Shown: positions 1 through 6,609, counted from the first letter of the stretch. The stretch is DNA of 9,440 nt from Gammaproteobacteria bacterium (GCA_003228965.1 QIGP01000254.1:1-9440); one strand, 5' to 3'. Program-made: numbers and translations. The notes: generated from the sequence alone by a model not told the origin.

Positions 1-320
1 CCGGTAAGTTTGACGCCACCGTGAAAGCCATCGAGGCGCTGGACGAGTGTTTGGGCCGGGTGTCCGACGCACTTTTAAACGCTGGCGCAGAGCTGCTAAT
101 GACCGCAGATCACGGCAACGCCGAAAAAATGGAAGATGAAAGTTCAGGACAAGCGCACACCGCACATACGACTTTCGATGTGCCTTTAGTGTATGTGGGA
201 CGCAGCGCTTCAGTGGCCGACGGTGGGGTTTTGTCAGATATTGCACCAACCCTGCTGCACATGATGGGTCTGGACGTACCGCAAGAGATGACAGGAAAGT
301 CGCTGTTAACATTCAAGTAA
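1..320 (+). CDS. gpmI: 2,3-bisphosphoglycerate-independent phosphoglycerate mutase, C-terminal part (5' truncated by window)
   Basis: This is the tail of the manganese-dependent, cofactor-independent phosphoglycerate mutase, which interconverts 3- and 2-phosphoglycerate in cytosolic glycolysis and gluconeogenesis. The reading frame is open from base 3, giving [20 protein letters not shown], so the GTG at 21 is an internal valine and the true start lies before the window. The family metal-site motif [10 protein letters not shown] is at 102-131, with the Asp-His metal ligands at 108-113. The later motif AHTAHT follows, with a third His ligand at 165-167. The C-terminus ([11 protein letters not shown]) is typical of the family, so the end is intact. 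The TAA stop at 318-320 sits at or inside the start region of the following envC gene, consistent with co-transcription. About 105 of roughly 510 residues are visible. Confidence 0.97.
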   Translation, partial: GKFDATVKAIEALDECLGRVSDALLNAGAELLMTADHGNAEKMEDESSGQAHTAHTTFDVPLVYVGRSASVADGGVLSDIAPTLLHMMGLDVPQEMTGKSLLTFK

Positions 321-328
321 CGACACGT

Positions 329-1471
329 TTGGTACTCGCTTACCTGCTAGCTGCCTGTATGCTGCTGCAGGCTTGCCCGGCTGTCTTCGCCGATACCGAG
401 AAAGACTTGGGGCAGGTGCGCAGTCGTATCGGCAAGCTTGAAAAGGACATTAGCCGTTCTTTTGCAGAACGCAACAAACTGCAGACTCGTTTGGCAGAAA
501 TCGAGCGTCTAACGGCCAGGCTCCAGACCAACATTGTGAAGCTGAATGCCGAGCGCACTCAAAGCGAAGCGCGGCTGAGACAGTTGGAGCAAGACAAGCT
601 TGATCAGCTGGAAGCTCTAAAGAACGAAAAGAATGATCTTGCTGCCCAGGTCTACGCGGCTTACGTTGGTGGCCGCCAGGAAAAGATCAAGCTGCTGCTG
701 ACTCAACGCGACCCTTCCGAATTAGGCCGTGTCGCCGTGTACTACTCCTACCTGAACCAACACCGCCTTGCTCAAATTGATCGGGTCAACGCCCTGTTGT
801 CCACGCTTGATCAGCTAACAGCGCAGGCGGATCTCGAAAACCAAACGATCAAGCGGCTGCAGCGACAGAGGCACCAGGAGCTTGAGTCGCTCAAAGTGGC
901 GCGTAAAGAGCGAACGCGGGCTATTGCTGCGTTGACCTCCAAAATCGATAGCGGCGCGGGCCAGGTGGCTCAACTAAAGTCGGAAGAAGCGCGGCTGCTT
1001 AAGTTGATTCAGGAAATTGAACAAATCATGCAAGACTTCCCGGTCGGTTCGCGCTCAAGTTTTGCGAAACTCAAAGGGGAGCTGGCCTGGCCAACACAAG
1101 GAATTCTGCTGGCCGACTTTGGCCAGTCTCGCGGTGGGTCGAGCATGAGTTGGGACGGTGTCTTAATTGGCGCGGAGCGCGGAACCAAGGTTCGCGCTGT
1201 AGCTCGAGGCCGTGTGGCTTATGCCGATTGGCTGCCGGGCCAGGGGCTTCTGGTTGTGCTCGAACACGGTGAAAACTACTTTAGTCTCTACGGTCGTAAT
1301 GACACTGTGACTGCAAAACCTGGCGACTGGGTTGAAGCGGGCGACACTGTCGCTACGGTGGGCGATTCCGGCGGTCAGTCTCAGGTTGCTTTGTATTTTG
1401 GCCTGCGCCGCAAAGGCACGCCCGTTAATCCTCGCAAGTGGTTTAAAGCTCGATTGAAAAAGGGTCGATAG
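329..1471 (+). CDS. envC: EnvC-type murein hydrolase activator (degenerate LytM/M23 domain)
   Basis: Periplasmic activator of the division amidases AmiA/AmiB, as known for EnvC in the FtsEX pathway. It opens with a hydrophobic signal segment (cleavage plausible after PAVFA), then a long coiled coil (about residues 25-235, rich in Arg, Lys, Glu, Gln and Leu). A C-terminal LytM/M23 domain follows (about 250-375). The zinc-ligand positions of active M23 enzymes are replaced: the HxGxD region reads WDGVLI (W275), the YxHL region reads SLYGRN, and the final HxH reads ALY. This matches EnvC rather than an endopeptidase. The start is uncertain. TTG at 329 gives a signal peptide with no basic residue. 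An in-frame ATT at 311 would add IQVTTR, supplying an arginine, and has AGGAAAG upstream at 293-299. The next gene starts immediately after the stop. Length (380 aa) is near the family norm (about 420 in E. coli). Confidence 0.92.
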   Translation: MVLAYLLAACMLLQACPAVFADTEKDLGQVRSRIGKLEKDISRSFAERNKLQTRLAEIERLTARLQTNIVKLNAERTQSEARLRQLEQDKLDQLEALKNEKNDLAAQVYAAYVGGRQEKIKLLLTQRDPSELGRVAVYYSYLNQHRLAQIDRVNALLSTLDQLTAQADLENQTIKRLQRQRHQELESLKVARKERTRAIAALTSKIDSGAGQVAQLKSEEARLLKLIQEIEQIMQDFPVGSRSSFAKLKGELAWPTQGILLADFGQSRGGSSMSWDGVLIGAERGTKVRAVARGRVAYADWLPGQGLLVVLEHGENYFSLYGRNDTVTAKPGDWVEAGDTVATVGDSGGQSQVALYFGLRRKGTPVNPRKWFKARLKKGR

Positions 1472-2335
1472 GTGAGTTGGCTGCGAGCATTCACGTTGCT
1501 TTTGCTTAACGTTCTGGCCGTATCCGCGAGTGCCTACGACTACGACGAAGAGTTTGACGCGGCAAATACCGATACTTGGCCAGTTATTGCGGTGATCATA
1601 GACGACATTGGTAACCGGCTCCGAGACGGCGAACGAGCCGTTGCGCTACCCGGGCCTGTAGCCTACGCCGTACTGCCACATACCCCGTACGGTGACGAGC
1701 TTGCGCGAGCTGCTAACGGACTTGGTAAAGAAATTATGTTGCATCAGCCGCTGCAGGCTACTGACAACAATCACCTGCTTGGTGAGGGTGCCATTACTCT
1801 CGACCAATCGGCATCGGCCGTTCAAGCTACGCTTGTCGAAAATCTCGCCACGGTGCCTTTTGTCGTAGGCATTAACAATCACATGGGTAGTTTGTTAACC
1901 AGGCACCCTGGCCACATGCGCTGGCTCATGCAGGCGATCAAGCAAAACGGATCGTTGTTTTTTGTCGATAGCGTGACCAGTGGCCAAAGCGTAGCTTTCA
2001 CGGTGGCCAGAGAATCGGGCGTACCGAGTATTCGACGCGACGTGTTCCTGGACAGCGTTCAAAGCGAAGAGGCTGTCGCCATTCAGTTTGCGCGGCTCAA
2101 GCAGCACGCCCGTCAACAGGGTTACGCGGTGGGTATTGGGCACCCGTTTCCTGAGACGTTAGGTGTGCTCGAAAAGGAACTCCCCCGTTTGTCGGGGTTG
2201 GGTTATCGGCTGGTCAGCATTCAGAGTATGATTGAGCGACAAACTGATAACGCCAAGATTGATACAACTGTTGCGCCACCGCGCTTTGAGAGCTTCCAGC
2301 GCAATGCGTCTTCTAAGCAACATCCTGAGGAGTGA
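1472..2335 (+). CDS. yibQ: Divergent polysaccharide deacetylase family protein (YibQ-like, COG2861)
   Basis: A predicted periplasmic protein of the divergent NodB-like polysaccharide deacetylase family, commonly encoded beside envC. Its substrate is not established; a role in peptidoglycan or envelope carbohydrate processing is inferred from family and context. A signal peptide (residues 1-21, ending SASA) precedes the barrel. Family signatures are visible: VIIDDIG with the Asp pair D44-D45, HQP at 91-93, NNHMGS with H137, and GIGHP with H224. The GTG start at 1472 directly follows the envC TAG with no spacer; the purine-rich AAAAAGGG inside the envC end supplies the ribosome site. The C-terminal 30 residues after SMIERQ are low in conservation signals and look like a tail. 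In several gammaproteobacteria a ctpA protease gene lies between envC and yibQ; it is absent here, as in E. coli. Confidence 0.9.
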   Translation: MSWLRAFTLLLLNVLAVSASAYDYDEEFDAANTDTWPVIAVIIDDIGNRLRDGERAVALPGPVAYAVLPHTPYGDELARAANGLGKEIMLHQPLQATDNNHLLGEGAITLDQSASAVQATLVENLATVPFVVGINNHMGSLLTRHPGHMRWLMQAIKQNGSLFFVDSVTSGQSVAFTVARESGVPSIRRDVFLDSVQSEEAVAIQFARLKQHARQQGYAVGIGHPFPETLGVLEKELPRLSGLGYRLVSIQSMIERQTDNAKIDTTVAPPRFESFQRNASSKQHPEE

Positions 2336-2337
2336 AC

Positions 2338-3003
2338 ATGAAAACAACACACAGAGCTATGTTCGTAATGCTGGCTTCAAGCCTGATAGTTGCATGTGGC
2401 GACAGTTCCGATAATTCCAGTAGAGCAGAAACCGCAAACGCTAAAAATTCCGACAATAACATTGACGAAAACGTGAACATTTCAGGTGACAGGGCCGAAC
2501 ACATAATTCGTGGATTGACCGAAGCTGTGAATCAGCTTGGCAAGAAAGTAGATACCGTTTCGGCGAGCCAGATGTTCGAGTTACTTCCGGAAGCTATACC
2601 AGGTATGACCCGGGGAAACTACAGTGCCAAGAAGGGTGGTATTGAAGGATTCAGCATCAGTTCCGCAACTGCTACGTTTGGGGGAGACAATGGTTCGGGT
2701 GAGCTGGAACTGAGCGTCACCGATATAGGTAACGTGCGTGGTATCGCACAGTTTGGTCTCGAAATGCTTGATTTTCAGATTGACGAAGTCAACCAGGACG
2801 GCTTCCAGCGCACCACTGAGTACAAAGGTTACAAGTCTTTTCAAAGTTCGACGAAAACATCGTCGGGTTCGACCTCGGAAATGATTGTATTTGTCGGCGA
2901 TCGTATTGTGCTTAAAGCTACGGGTACCGATGTTAAATGGGATTTGATTGAGGACGTGGTTGACGCTATTCCCATCAAAAAAATGGAAGCCATGATCAAA
3001 TAG
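2338..3003 (+). CDS. Predicted lipoprotein of unknown function
   Basis: I do not recognise a family. The N-terminus MKTTHRAMFVMLASSLIVAC is a lipoprotein signal with lipobox IVAC and lipidated Cys20; Gly at +2 fits outer-membrane sorting by the E. coli Lol rule. A Ser/Asn/Asp-rich linker (about 21-50) follows, then a mixed alpha/beta region with a predicted amphipathic helix (RAEHIIRGLTEAVNQLGKKV) and beta-rich stretches with many Gly and Ser. It ends in a helix (KKMEAMIK). I chose ATG 2338 because GAGGAG at 2327-2332 sits five bases before it. The alternative GTG at 2332 overlaps the yibQ stop and would lie within that Shine-Dalgarno. The tight junction with yibQ suggests the same transcript. 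No catalytic motif or further cysteine is evident. It may be a structural or substrate-binding envelope component, but that is only inference from location. Confidence 0.85.
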   Translation: MKTTHRAMFVMLASSLIVACGDSSDNSSRAETANAKNSDNNIDENVNISGDRAEHIIRGLTEAVNQLGKKVDTVSASQMFELLPEAIPGMTRGNYSAKKGGIEGFSISSATATFGGDNGSGELELSVTDIGNVRGIAQFGLEMLDFQIDEVNQDGFQRTTEYKGYKSFQSSTKTSSGSTSEMIVFVGDRIVLKATGTDVKWDLIEDVVDAIPIKKMEAMIK

Positions 3004-3016
3004 GTCGCGGTCAGTC

Positions 3017-3445
3017 ATGGCCAGGGCTGGTGTGCAAACCCGATTGCTGATAGTTCTGGCATTTGTCAGTTTCGGCTACGCGACGTTAATCACATTCCTT
3101 AACGTTCAACGTATTCGCTCGATGCCCGGTGAAAAACGAGTGGCGTTAGAGTCGCTTGACGAGCTTGCCTGTTCTGCTGCAATTATCGAGAGCATCGCCG
3201 CCGGGTCGCCGTCGCAAAGCAACTCTGACGAGCCATTGCAACGATCCGACATACGCGTTCTTTACGGAGACCGTGCATTTGCGGTAAGCGAAAACGTTTG
3301 GGTCAACGTAAGTCTTGCCAAAAACGATTCCAGCTGTTACTTGCACAGGTATCGCGTGGGCCGTTTAAGTTTCGAAGGCCAGGTGAACTCGAATGGCAAG
3401 GGCTTGGTAGCGCGTCGCCTGGCGAGATTTTTATGGAATCACTGA
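3017..3445 (+). CDS. Single-pass membrane-anchored protein of unknown function
   Basis: Unrecognised 142-residue protein. An N-terminal hydrophobic segment (about residues 9-28, LLIVLAFVSFGYATLITFL) preceded by Arg suggests an inner-membrane anchor with the rest in the periplasm. The remainder has two cysteines (in LACSAA and SSCYLH) that could form a disulfide, and ends in a basic segment (ARRLARFLWNH). It starts 13 bases after the stop of the lipoprotein gene, so it is probably co-transcribed. The ribosome site is weak (AGGTCGCGG at 3002-3010), and an in-frame GTG at 3032 is a possible later start. No shadowing gene covers the other strand with a better case. Function unknown. Confidence 0.65.
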   Translation: MARAGVQTRLLIVLAFVSFGYATLITFLNVQRIRSMPGEKRVALESLDELACSAAIIESIAAGSPSQSNSDEPLQRSDIRVLYGDRAFAVSENVWVNVSLAKNDSSCYLHRYRVGRLSFEGQVNSNGKGLVARRLARFLWNH

Positions 3446-3561
3446 TACAGCCGGCCATTGGGCTGCTGCCGGGAGGTGTTGGCAGCAGCTTAATACTTGC
3501 CCTGTTTTACTTGCTGTTGGGCATACGAAATCGTGCGCGGTCCAAATCTGTCTCAAGCTAA
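3433..3561 (+). CDS. Possible small membrane peptide, 42 aa
   Basis: A short frame starting at ATG 3433 overlaps the last 13 bases of the preceding gene in another frame. GGCGAG at 3421-3426 lies six bases upstream and could serve as the ribosome site. The product has one hydrophobic segment (about residues 7-31, with PGGVGSSLILALFYLLLGI) followed by a positively charged tail (RNRARSK), the pattern of a single-pass inner-membrane peptide with a cytoplasmic C-terminus. The frame is open further upstream to 3298, but that part lies wholly within the previous gene. Conservation in relatives is needed to tell a gene from a chance frame. Confidence 0.45.
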   Translation: MESLIQPAIGLLPGGVGSSLILALFYLLLGIRNRARSKSVSS

Positions 3562-3564
3562 AGA

Positions 3565-3594
3565 CTGAAACACGTGGTCTCGCTCCGGTATACT
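3565..3594 (+). promoter_or_regulatory. Candidate sigma70-type promoter for the proteasome-like gene
   Basis: A -10 element TATACT at 3589-3594 (five of six to consensus) lies 18 bases downstream of CTGAAA at 3565-3570 (four of six to TTGACA). Transcription would start near 3601, giving a leader of about 24 bases that contains AAGGA (3614-3618) six bases before the GTG start. This would separate the proteasome-like gene from the upstream cluster. Confidence 0.45.
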
Positions 3595-3624
3595 CGTCGC
3601 GCATCTTCTTAATAAGGACAAACT

Positions 3625-4197
3625 GTGTCAATTATTGTGGCTCTTCGAAAAGGCAATCAGGCGGTCATTGCCGCTGACACCGCACAAAGTGATGAAACCA
3701 TGGTCATGAGGGCCAAATATCTGGTCAACAACGAAAAGATATTGAAAGCTGGAGACAGTTTTGTTGGTTTGGCCGGTTGGTCGGCGTCGCAGGACATTTT
3801 CGAGAGTCTCGTGCGCGAACAGCCCGAGCTAATAAACTTTGAATCTCGTGCCAGTATTTTCGACAGTTTTCGCGCCATGCACGAGGTGATGAAAGAGAAG
3901 TACTTTATTGATACGCAAGAAGACAAAGAGCAGCCCGTTGAGTCTAGCCAGGTTGGCGCGCTCATTGTGAATACCAACGGAATTTTTGAAATCGAGAGTT
4001 ACCGCTCAGTGAGTGAGTACACGAGGTTTTGGGCGTTAGGTTCGGGCAAGCGTCTTGCCATGGGCGCGATGCATGCTCTTTACGACACTACCGACGACGT
4101 TGCAACTGTTGCGCTAGCCGGAGTTGAGGCTGCCTGCGAATTTGATGACGGTTGCTCAATGCCAGCTACTCACCACGTTGTCACCCTTACAGCTTGA
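3625..4197 (+). CDS. Proteasome/HslV-fold Ntn hydrolase with N-terminal serine (BPH-like)
   Basis: A 190-residue self-compartmentalising protease subunit candidate of the 20S proteasome/HslV superfamily, expected in the cytosol. The N-terminus MSIIVALRKGNQAVIAAD aligns with HslV TTIVSVRRNGHVVIAGD. After Met removal the first residue is Ser (codon TCA), where HslV and proteasome beta subunits have the Thr nucleophile. The catalytic Asp (D18 counting Met) and Lys (K38 in NNEKIL, corresponding to Lys33 of HslV with a four-residue insertion) are kept. GLAGWSA matches HslV GFAGGTA, and ALGSGKRLAMGAMHAL (GSG at 139-141) matches AIGSGGPYAQAAARAL. Ser in place of Thr is reported for some subfamilies of the bacterial proteasome homologue BPH, which fits better than hslV. 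No hslU-like unfoldase gene is adjacent. GTG start with AAGGA at 3614-3618. Substrates unknown. Confidence 0.82.
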   Translation: MSIIVALRKGNQAVIAADTAQSDETMVMRAKYLVNNEKILKAGDSFVGLAGWSASQDIFESLVREQPELINFESRASIFDSFRAMHEVMKEKYFIDTQEDKEQPVESSQVGALIVNTNGIFEIESYRSVSEYTRFWALGSGKRLAMGAMHALYDTTDDVATVALAGVEAACEFDDGCSMPATHHVVTLTA

Positions 4198-4201
4198 ATG
4201 A

Positions 4202-4236
4202 GTTTGGGGTTTAAGGGCACCTATAAATACCCAAAC
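4202..4236 (+). promoter_or_regulatory. Imperfect stem-loop between the proteasome-like and M49-like genes
   Basis: GTTTGGG (4202-4208) pairs perfectly with CCCAAAC (4230-4236), and TTTA (4210-4213) with TAAA (4224-4227), around a ten-base loop. No U-run follows, so an intrinsic terminator is unlikely. It lies eight bases before the CAGGAG ribosome site of the next gene and could stabilise mRNA or tune translation. TATAAA at 4222-4227 inside it resembles a -10 element but has no well-spaced -35. Confidence 0.3.
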
Positions 4237-4256
4237 ACTAATCACAGGAGTTACTT

Positions 4257-5948
4257 ATGAGTCATTCACTATTTAGTCGCGGGGCGCTGATTGCGTTGTT
4301 GCTCGTGTGTTCGAACATGGGTCTGTCAGCGTGTTCCACGTCTGGCAGTAACGGTACCGATGGCAAAACTTCCACGGCCCATCAAAACGATGAGCTACAG
4401 CTTCTCGATTCCGCCAAAGGGCGACTCGACATTTACGCTACGTTTGCTCTTAACGCCGACCTGTCACATCTGACTGACAGTCAAATGAACATGTTGCCAC
4501 TGCTAATTGAAGCTTCGAAAATCATGGATGAGCTGTATTGGCGCCAGGCTTACGGCTCCAAAAACGAGTTGCTCAGTAGGATCAAAGATCCCAAGGCACG
4601 ACGATTTGCCGAAATTAACTATGGCCCATGGGATCGACTCGACGGGGATAAACCGATGTTTGTGCAAACACCCGAGAAGCCTATGGGCGCACAGTTTTAT
4701 CCCGCCGATATGACTAAAGAAGAATTTGAGGCGGCTGACTTACCAGGCAAAGTAGGTCTGTACTCTCTGATCAAGCGTGAAAACAATGAGCTAAGAGTCG
4801 TGCCGTTTCATCAGGAGTACGCACCGGAACTCACCAAGGCTGCTTCGCTGCTTCTCAACGCAAGCACCATGGCCGATGACCCGGAATTTGCCGAGTACCT
4901 GGCGTTGCGAGCCGATGCATTGGTCACCGACAACTATCAGCCGAGCGACATGGCATGGATGGACATGAAGAACAACGCCATCGACATCGTGATAGGCGCA
5001 ATCGAAACTTACGAAGACCTGTTGTTCGGCTATCGTACTTCGTACGAAAGCTATGTACTCATTAAAGACCTTGAGTGGAGCGACCGCCTGTCCCGATATG
5101 CAAGCTTTTTGCCCGAACTACAGCGTGGCTTACCGGTTCCGGAGGCGTATAAACAAGAAACGCCGGGTGGCGACTCGGATTTAAACGCCTACGACGTGAT
5201 TTACTACGCAGGCCACAGCAACGCAGGTTCCAAAACCATCGCCATTAACCTTCCTAACGACGAAGAAGTGCAGCTGGCCAAGGGTACGAGACGTTTACAG
5301 TTAAAGAATGCCATGCGTGCCAAATTCGACAAGATTCTGGTGCCGATTTCGGGTGAGTTGATTGTTCCCGATCAGCGTAAACACATTACTTTCGACGCTT
5401 TTTTTGCCAACACTATGTTTCATGAAGTTGCCCATGGACTTGGCATTAAAAATACGCTCGATGGATCGCAGCGCGTACGTGTTGCGCTGAAGGAACTGGC
5501 ATCGGCTACCGAAGAGGGCAAGGCGGACGTTCTGGGTTTGTACATGGTGACAAAGCTGTTTGAGAAGGGTGAGATTCCTGAAGGCGAACTCATGGATAAT
5601 TACGTTACGTTCCTGGCGTCCATTTTCCGTTCTATTCGCTTCGGTGCGACTAGCGCCCACGGCAAAGCCAATATGGTGCGGTTTAACATTTTCGAAGATA
5701 TGGGCGCTTTTAGTCGCAACGCAAACGGTCAGTATCGAGTTGATTTTGACAAAATGCAGGCGGCGATGAATGCGCTGTCACGTAAAATTCTCGTGTTGCA
5801 AGGTGATGGTGATTACAATGGCACCAAAATGCTTATTGAAGACAGCGGTAACATTACGCGGAGTCTTCAAGGAGACCTTGATCGATTATCCGCTGCAGGT
5901 ATTCCTGTAGATATCGTTTTCGAGCAGGGAGTGAACTACGCCCGCTAG
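4257..5948 (+). CDS. Lipoprotein metallopeptidase, M49/dipeptidyl peptidase III-like
   Basis: A 563-residue secreted zinc peptidase candidate anchored by lipid. The signal ends in lipobox LSAC (Cys26, Ser at +2, consistent with outer-membrane sorting), followed by a Ser/Thr/Gly linker. The zinc motif HEVAHGLG is at residues 389-396 (H389, E390, H393). EEGKAD at 419-424 would supply the third ligand (E420 by analogy with the glutamate of EECRAE in dipeptidyl peptidase III). The block before it, FDKILVPISGELIVPDQ then FDAFF, and AINLPNDEEVQLAKG are typical of bacterial proteins annotated as 'dipeptidyl-peptidase 3 family' or Zn-dependent hydrolases. These have HExxH rather than the HExxxH of classic M49. 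Clear ribosome site CAGGAG (4245-4250) six bases before ATG. It follows the proteasome-like gene after 59 bases; whether they share a transcript is unclear. The likely role is peptide breakdown or turnover at the cell envelope; substrate unknown. Confidence 0.85.
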   Translation: MSHSLFSRGALIALLLVCSNMGLSACSTSGSNGTDGKTSTAHQNDELQLLDSAKGRLDIYATFALNADLSHLTDSQMNMLPLLIEASKIMDELYWRQAYGSKNELLSRIKDPKARRFAEINYGPWDRLDGDKPMFVQTPEKPMGAQFYPADMTKEEFEAADLPGKVGLYSLIKRENNELRVVPFHQEYAPELTKAASLLLNASTMADDPEFAEYLALRADALVTDNYQPSDMAWMDMKNNAIDIVIGAIETYEDLLFGYRTSYESYVLIKDLEWSDRLSRYASFLPELQRGLPVPEAYKQETPGGDSDLNAYDVIYYAGHSNAGSKTIAINLPNDEEVQLAKGTRRLQLKNAMRAKFDKILVPISGELIVPDQRKHITFDAFFANTMFHEVAHGLGIKNTLDGSQRVRVALKELASATEEGKADVLGLYMVTKLFEKGEIPEGELMDNYVTFLASIFRSIRFGATSAHGKANMVRFNIFEDMGAFSRNANGQYRVDFDKMQAAMNALSRKILVLQGDGDYNGTKMLIEDSGNITRSLQGDLDRLSAAGIPVDIVFEQGVNYAR

Positions 5949-6116
5949 ACGTTTTGATCACAACAGTACGTTTGGCGCTCTGTTTGATGAGGTGTCCTAC
6001 AGTCGTATGAGATCTGGCTGGCTTGGTGTGTTTAGGCACCGGGAAAACGTGTTTGCATGAGATTATGGCGCGCATGGCGCCCAACCGAACATCTTCAAGT
6101 CAGGGCATTGAGTAGA
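5949..6116. other. Noncoding stretch after the metallopeptidase gene
   Basis: I see no convincing gene here. A short hairpin GGCGC/GCGCC at 6067-6081 (five-base loop) also forms part of a direct repeat of ATGGCGC, but no U-run follows on either strand, so I do not call an intrinsic terminator. A minus-strand frame across 5854-6084 starts with TTG, overlaps the metallopeptidase end and looks like chance. Confidence 0.5.
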
Positions 6117-6347
6117 TTATGTAGTGCAACCGAGTTGCTGTAAAACAGATTCTAAAGCGTCAATATTATATGGCGCATAGGCAACAGTGAGCCCCGGAGT
6201 GTTGGCAGAAGGGTTGTGCTCTATGCATTGATCAGAATATAAGCCTATGCAAAACCAAAGGTTTTTTGCACTTTCACCTTCTTTAAGCGCAATGGCCAAA
6301 TTGAGCGATCGTATCTGAATTTCCGTCAAGAGCCCTGGAAAACGCAT
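6117..6347 (-). CDS. Possible small protein of unknown function, 76 aa
   Basis: A minus-strand frame beginning with ATG at 6347-6345 and ending TAA. The product (MRFPGLLTEIQIRSLNLAIA... to LESVLQQLGCTT) has a protein-like composition: a likely helix near the N-terminus, a middle with Trp, Cys and Tyr (NLWFCIGLYSDQC), and a final helix. I recognise no family. No overlapping plus-strand gene explains the open frame. Against it, the ribosome site is poor, and a perfect 7-bp hairpin (6348-6364) lies immediately before the ATG. An in-frame stop is present eight codons upstream of the ATG. It could be a short gene, a remnant of a longer one, or chance. Confidence 0.35.
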   Translation of the reverse strand: MRFPGLLTEIQIRSLNLAIALKEGESAKNLWFCIGLYSDQCIEHNPSANTPGLTVAYAPYNIDALESVLQQLGCTT

Positions 6348-6364
6348 TGAATCTGAAAGATTCA
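6348..6364. repeat. Perfect inverted repeat, 7-bp arms, 3-base centre
   Basis: TGAATCT-GAA-AGATTCA, a perfect dyad abutting the start codon of the possible minus-strand gene. It could be an operator or an RNA hairpin that covers the translation start; chance is possible in AT-rich DNA. Confidence 0.4.
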
Positions 6365-6422
6365 GCGTTTACCATAATTCGAAATTAAACTAACACAATG
6401 ATTTTTCAGCACAAATAGCGCA

Positions 6423-6439
6423 CGATCTTGAATAGATCG
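6423..6439. repeat. Perfect inverted repeat, 6-bp arms
   Basis: CGATCT-TGAAT-AGATCG. It lies about 25 bases upstream of the dyad cluster and promoter candidate for the large secreted-protein gene. It may be a protein-binding site; no regulator can be named. Confidence 0.35.
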
Positions 6440-6453
6440 CAGGCAAATTGCGT

Positions 6454-6492
6454 TTCGTTAACGTTGACCAACGAATGGCTCGAGCGTATTTT
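6454..6492 (+). promoter_or_regulatory. Candidate promoter embedded in overlapping dyads, upstream of the large secreted-protein gene
   Basis: TTGACC (6464-6469, five of six to the -35 consensus) is 17 bases from TATTTT (6487-6492, four of six to the -10). The -35 sits inside nested dyads: TTCGTT (6454-6459) with AACGAA (6470-6475), the palindrome CGTTAACG (6456-6463), and CGTTG/CAACG (6462-6473). If used, transcription starts near 6499 and leaves a leader of about 165 bases. A regulator binding the dyads would overlap RNA polymerase. The rest of 6365-6660 is AT-rich and holds no gene that I can see. Confidence 0.4.
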
Positions 6493-6609
6493 TAAGATTA
6501 GAATTATTTAAGAGTATCGTAAAGCATTCATCAACAGAATTTGATTAAAAATAGAGAGGCGGCTTCGATAGTGACGAGCTGTTTACAGTCGCCAACAATA
6601 ATAAAATAA

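Noticed and set aside
2581..3018. 145-codon minus-strand frame opposite the unknown lipoprotein gene
   Set aside because: It lies opposite a plus-strand gene with a lipobox and a strong ribosome site; its product has no recognisable motifs and an irregular Arg/His-rich composition.
5301..5660. 119-codon minus-strand frame opposite the metallopeptidase gene
   Set aside because: It sits directly opposite the HEVAH and EEGKAD motif region, so the plus strand is the coding one.
6067..6081. GGCGC/GCGCC hairpin as terminator of the metallopeptidase gene
   Set aside because: The stem is only 5 bp and no U-run follows on either strand.
5854..6084. 76-codon minus-strand frame spanning the metallopeptidase end
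   Set aside because: TTG start, overlap with a real gene, and basic low-information composition; no continuity in frame with the 6117-6347 candidate.
6582..6607. TTTACA ... TAAAAT as promoter for the large gene
   Set aside because: The hexamers are individually good (five of six each), but the spacer is only 14 bases, too short for a normal sigma70 promoter.
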